Source: Chromobacterium subtsugae (lineage in GTDB: Bacteria > Pseudomonadota > Gammaproteobacteria > Burkholderiales > Chromobacteriaceae). From it: a DNA stretch of 64,000 bases. The DNA is taken from positions 1 through 64,000 of the forward strand of contig NZ_JYKA01000007.1 in assembly GCF_001676875.1 (NCBI RefSeq). The letters run 5' to 3'. Under the pieces are notes generated by a model. The model searched no databases, was not told the DNA's origin, and worked only from the letters and a program-made list of their open reading frames with translations. Shown here piece after piece: positions 61,698 to 64,000 of the stretch. Each line of letters starts with the position of its first letter. The stretch's first letter is position 1. Made by a program: the position numbers and the translations under genes.

Positions 61698-62429
61698 GAC
61701 GGCGCCAGCAAAACCGATCTGAAGTCCGCCATCGACGGCGTGGTGGCCGGCGCGCCCGGCGCGCTCAATACCCTGCAGGAGCTGGCGGCGGCATTGGGCA
61801 ACGATCAGAACTTCGCCGCCAGCATCGCCAAGCTGCTGGCCGGCAAGGCGGACAAGGCCACCACGCTGGCTGGCTACGGGATTGCTGACGGCGCAACCTC
61901 GACTCAGGTCAACGCCGCCGCGCCAGCCGGCATGGTGGCCTATTTCGCGATGAAAGACGCACCCGCCGGCTGGCTGATCGCCGACGGGCGGGCAGTTTCG
62001 CGCAAGGACTACCCGGCGCTGTTCGCCGCCATTGGCGGCCTTTATGGAAATGGCGATGGCTCGACGACATTCGCATTGCCCAACCTATGCGGCGAATTCA
62101 TCCGGGGCTGGGACAATGGCCGTGGGGTAGATACCAATAGAAATTTTGGCACATCACAAACCGAGGGCATTAGAGATCACAAACACGCAGGTCTTATCAA
62201 TAGTCCATACGGAGATAATTGGAACTATATTTACGGCTACAAAAATAACGGCCCAACCGCACCATCGGGTGGGGTTGGCGCATTTCCTGGTAATCAAACT
62301 CTACCTCAAATCACGCCTGTTTCTCATGATGGCAATCCGAATAACGCCATTCAAACTTATATAACTTTGAACGCAGCAAGCGAAACCCGCCCCCGCAACG
62401 TCGCCCTACTCGCCTGCATCAAGTGCTGA
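61425..62429 (+). CDS. Tail fibre 3 with collar domain
   Basis: A 334-residue fibre: shared module (1-91), two TTLAGYGIADG repeats, a collar domain (KDAPAGWLIADGRAVSRKDYPALFAAIGGLYGNGDGSTTFALPNLCGEFIRGWDNG region) and a C-terminus ending ETRPRNVALLACIKC like fibre 1. The receptor-binding part (about 62140-62390) is A/T-rich compared with the rest, so it was probably imported. No chaperone of its own. Confidence 0.9.
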   Translation: MQDPFKPIHSADGLFHDGNPTTGELGTVVAADWLNGMQSAMQATQQELLTVIQSNGQKTDPARQDQLLQAVQSIAWGGAQRPTTLAGYGIADGASKTDLKSAIDGVVAGAPGALNTLQELAAALGNDQNFAASIAKLLAGKADKATTLAGYGIADGATSTQVNAAAPAGMVAYFAMKDAPAGWLIADGRAVSRKDYPALFAAIGGLYGNGDGSTTFALPNLCGEFIRGWDNGRGVDTNRNFGTSQTEGIRDHKHAGLINSPYGDNWNYIYGYKNNGPTAPSGGVGAFPGNQTLPQITPVSHDGNPNNAIQTYITLNAASETRPRNVALLACIKC

Positions 62430-62444
62430 GGCGGACATCCGCGA

Positions 62445-62460
62445 TGTTCCACGTGAAACC
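62445..62460. other. parS-like site at the right edge of the tail cluster
   Basis: TGTTCCACGTGAAACC, matching TGTTNCACGTGAAACA except the final base. It is 16 bases after the fibre 3 stop and runs into the stem of the terminator. Identical (as reverse complement) to 47976-47991. Confidence 0.7.
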
Positions 62461-62481
62461 GCGCCTGCCGGCGCGGTTTTT
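62456..62481. terminator. Terminator at the end of the tail cluster
   Basis: AAACCGCGCC, loop TGCC, GGCGCGGTTTTTC. It ends the fibre transcript and, with its A-run, may also end the leftward DMT gene, which stops 7 bases away. Confidence 0.85.
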
Positions 62482-62487
62482 CATCGT

Positions 62488-63378
62488 TCAACGCAGCACC
62501 ACCAGCGCGGTGCCGGCGCAGCTGACCGCCGCGCCCAGCCAGGCCAGCGGCGGCGGCGGCCGTTTCAGCGCCACCCACAGCATCGGCAGGATCAACACCG
62601 GGCTCAGCGCCGACAAGATCCCCACGGTGGCGACATCGGCGCGCTGCAAGGCCAGCATGATCAGCGTCATGCCCAGGCCCAGCGCCACCAGGCCGTTCAG
62701 CGCGGTCTGGCCCAGCATGCGCGGCGTGTACGGCCCGCGGCTCTTCGCCAGTTTCCAGCCGCTGAGCCACAGCAGATAGTGCGCGCCGCAGCTGACGCCC
62801 ATCCGCAGCGCCGACGCGGTCACCGGCTCCAGGCCGGCCGCCATCGCCGGCTTGGCGAAGAAGGTGCCCAGCGCCTGGCATAGCGCGGCGGCCAGTCCCA
62901 AGGCGACGCCGGCGGCCAGCTTGTCGTTGCGCTCCCAGGCATGGGCGTCCACCTCGCGGCGGCCGAAGGCCACCGCCAGCAGCACCCCGCCAAATACCAG
63001 CACGCTGCCCAGCAGCGCGCCCGCGCTCAAGCGCTCTGACAGAAACAACACGCCCAGCAACACCGAAAACACCGAATGGGTGGCGAACAACAAGCCGGTG
63101 CGGCGCGGGCCCAGGCGGTTCATCGAGGCGAACATCACCGTGTCGCCCAGAAAGATGCCAGTCAACCCGGACAACAGCGCCGGCCACAGGCTGGCGGCGC
63201 TGAGCGTGTACCAGCCGCCGGACAGCAGGCTGTAGCCGCCGAGCAAAACCGTCAGCAGCGTCAAGCGCAGCCGGGTGAAGGCGAAGGGGCCGAAATGGCG
63301 GGACGGCGTGGCGCCGAGCATGGCGCCCAGCGCCCAGCAGCCGGCGGCGCCGACCGCGGCAAGGTCATACAGCATCAT
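62488..63378 (-). CDS. DMT-superfamily (EamA) transporter
   Basis: A 296-residue inner-membrane protein with ten hydrophobic segments in two EamA repeats (CWALGAMLGATPSRHFGPFAFTRLRLTLLT and QALGTFFAKPAMAAGLEPVTASALRMG). Probably exports a metabolite or amino acid. The ATG at 63378 overlaps the stop of the upstream AlaX gene (TAATG), so the two form an operon. Confidence 0.85.
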   Translation of the reverse strand: MMLYDLAAVGAAGCWALGAMLGATPSRHFGPFAFTRLRLTLLTVLLGGYSLLSGGWYTLSAASLWPALLSGLTGIFLGDTVMFASMNRLGPRRTGLLFATHSVFSVLLGVLFLSERLSAGALLGSVLVFGGVLLAVAFGRREVDAHAWERNDKLAAGVALGLAAALCQALGTFFAKPAMAAGLEPVTASALRMGVSCGAHYLLWLSGWKLAKSRGPYTPRMLGQTALNGLVALGLGMTLIMLALQRADVATVGILSALSPVLILPMLWVALKRPPPPLAWLGAAVSCAGTALVVLR

Positions 63379-64000
63379 TAGTCCAGTAAATAGATTTCCA
63401 CCCGCTCCTTGCCCTTGCCGACGTTGCGGCGCTTGAGCGCGATCCGCCCCACCTCGCCGCTGCGTTTGAGGTGGGTGCCGCCGCAAGGCACGCGGGCGAA
63501 GCCGGGCAGCTCCCAGTAGCGGCGCCCGGCCGCTTCGTCGGAAAAAGCGCTGTTGATGGGCAAATCGTCGTCGATCAACGCTTGCGCGGCGGCAGCGATG
63601 CCCGCCAGCCAAGGCGTGATGGGCTGATCCAGCGCGAAATCTATCCGCGCCTTGTCCGCGGCGATGTGCGCACCTATCTTCGCCACGCCCGCCACCGCGC
63701 GGCAAATCACTTCCAATACCAGCTCGGCGGCGAAATGCAGCCGCATCAGCCGGTAGCGGCGCGGCCAGTCTATCGCCACCGCCACCGCGTCGCCGGCTTG
63801 CAAACCGTGGCCGGCGTCCAGCGTGTAGGCGATGTCCGCGCCCTGCTTTTCCGCCAGCCGCACCGGATGGCCGCCTATGCTGCCGCTGTCGCTCTCCTGG
63901 CCACCGGAGAAAGCGTAGAAAATGGTTTCTTCCAGCCAGACCCGCGCGCCGTCGACGCGGCTGACGCGGGTGGCGAGTTCGGCCTGGTAGGGATCACTCC
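63378..64000 (-). CDS. Alanyl-tRNA editing protein, AlaX type (5' part off window)
   Basis: The frame runs off the right end; the coded part reads SDPYQAELATRVSRVDG, then TIFYAFSGGQESDSGSIGGHP and includes the zinc-type blocks RLMRLHFAAELVLEV and VPCGGTHLKRSGEVGRI. These match the AlaX/ThrRS second additional domain, which removes Ser or Gly wrongly attached to tRNA-Ala. The HxxxH block is H-F-A-A-E here, a known branch variant as far as I recall. Translationally coupled to the DMT transporter. Confidence 0.85.
   Translation of the reverse strand, partial: SDPYQAELATRVSRVDGARVWLEETIFYAFSGGQESDSGSIGGHPVRLAEKQGADIAYTLDAGHGLQAGDAVAVAIDWPRRYRLMRLHFAAELVLEVICRAVAGVAKIGAHIAADKARIDFALDQPITPWLAGIAAAAQALIDDDLPINSAFSDEAAGRRYWELPGFARVPCGGTHLKRSGEVGRIALKRRNVGKGKERVEIYLLD

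Larger units (their letters stand above)
45059..62429 (+). mobile_element. Mu-like contractile tail cluster (tailocin), no capsid or DNA-packaging genes
   Basis: The order repressor, Mor-family activator, lysis genes, DUF1834, sheath, tube, tape-measure slot, gpN, gpP, gp45, gp46, gp47, gp48, fibres follows phage Mu's tail half. No portal, terminase, protease, capsid, transposase or integrase gene is present, and the tail frames are all intact. That pattern fits a domesticated, purpose-kept particle rather than a decaying prophage. A Mu-like tailocin (BceTMilo) is known in Burkholderia cenocepacia. It lies between gmhA and a DMT transporter gene; I could not find attachment-site repeats. Confidence 0.88.

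Noticed and set aside
45059-62429. Extracellular contractile injection system (Afp/PVC type)
   Set aside because: No AAA+ ATPase, multiple sheath genes or tail-cap typical of that class; gene order and lysis cassette match phage Mu, so tailocin fits better.
45059-62429. Complete or defective prophage
   Set aside because: No head, packaging, integrase or transposase genes and no broken frames; attachment-site repeats were not found.

Overview
The window is high-GC DNA from a betaproteobacterium, most likely Chromobacterium or a close relative in the Neisseriales. That reading rests on HslV with a short MQQFDG propeptide, the catalytic PyrB plus regulatory PyrI pair, RhlE, RsmE and GmhA of betaproteobacterial type, many chemotaxis and cyclic-di-GMP proteins, and two secreted phospholipase-like GDSL esterases. 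The genus is an inference; no rRNA gene is present to confirm it.

Positions 1-45000 are ordinary chromosome. In order: an MFS transporter; hslVU (ATP-dependent protease); a Fur-box-controlled tonB-tonB2-exbB-exbD operon; a transglutaminase-like DUF3857 protein; a two-gene Aer-like PAS plus methyl-accepting pair; an aldehyde dehydrogenase with a sigma-54 promoter, divergent from an AcoR-type enhancer-binding protein; a LysR/quinone-reductase pair; RsuA; a MASE1-PAS-GGDEF cyclase; a TetR regulator; RhlE; a run of small housekeeping and periplasmic genes (an LprI-MliC lysozyme-inhibitor-like fusion, YaeQ, a YgjP-type metallopeptidase, hydrolases, solute-binding proteins, a NYN-domain protein, GNAT, ClC); pyrBI with a recognisable leader peptide, attenuator and U-run promoter start; two HD-GYP proteins; RsmE; an inositol-monophosphatase-family protein; an anion permease; two paralogous GDSL esterases; and gmhA.

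Positions 45059-62429 hold a compact Mu-like contractile tail cluster with no capsid, portal, terminase, integrase or transposase gene. It has a self-cleaving S24 (LexA/CI-type) repressor, a Mor-family activator, a lysis cassette (M15 endolysin, holin-like protein, nested Rz/Rz1 spanins), and then tail genes: tail terminator (DUF1834), sheath, tube, a strange A/T-rich protein in the tape-measure position, gpN-, gpP-, gp45-, gp46-, gp47- and gp48-like baseplate proteins, and three tail-fibre or spike genes sharing one 273-bp N-terminal module. The expected product is a Mu-type tailocin, induced by DNA damage and released by lysis. Three things stand out: the tape-measure slot is filled by a protein of foreign composition with a glycine-zipper segment; the tape-measure chaperone gene usually found between tube and tape measure is missing; and a conserved promoter-like element recurs at four places, a plausible target of the Mor-family activator.

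Three parS-like ParB sites occur: a perfect GTTTCACGTGAAAC inside rsmE, and two copies of the same 16-mer in the tail cluster, one over a start codon and one just past the last fibre gene. After the cluster come a DMT-family transporter and an AlaX-type alanyl-tRNA editing gene running off the window end. I saw no rRNA, tRNA, CRISPR array or insertion sequence.
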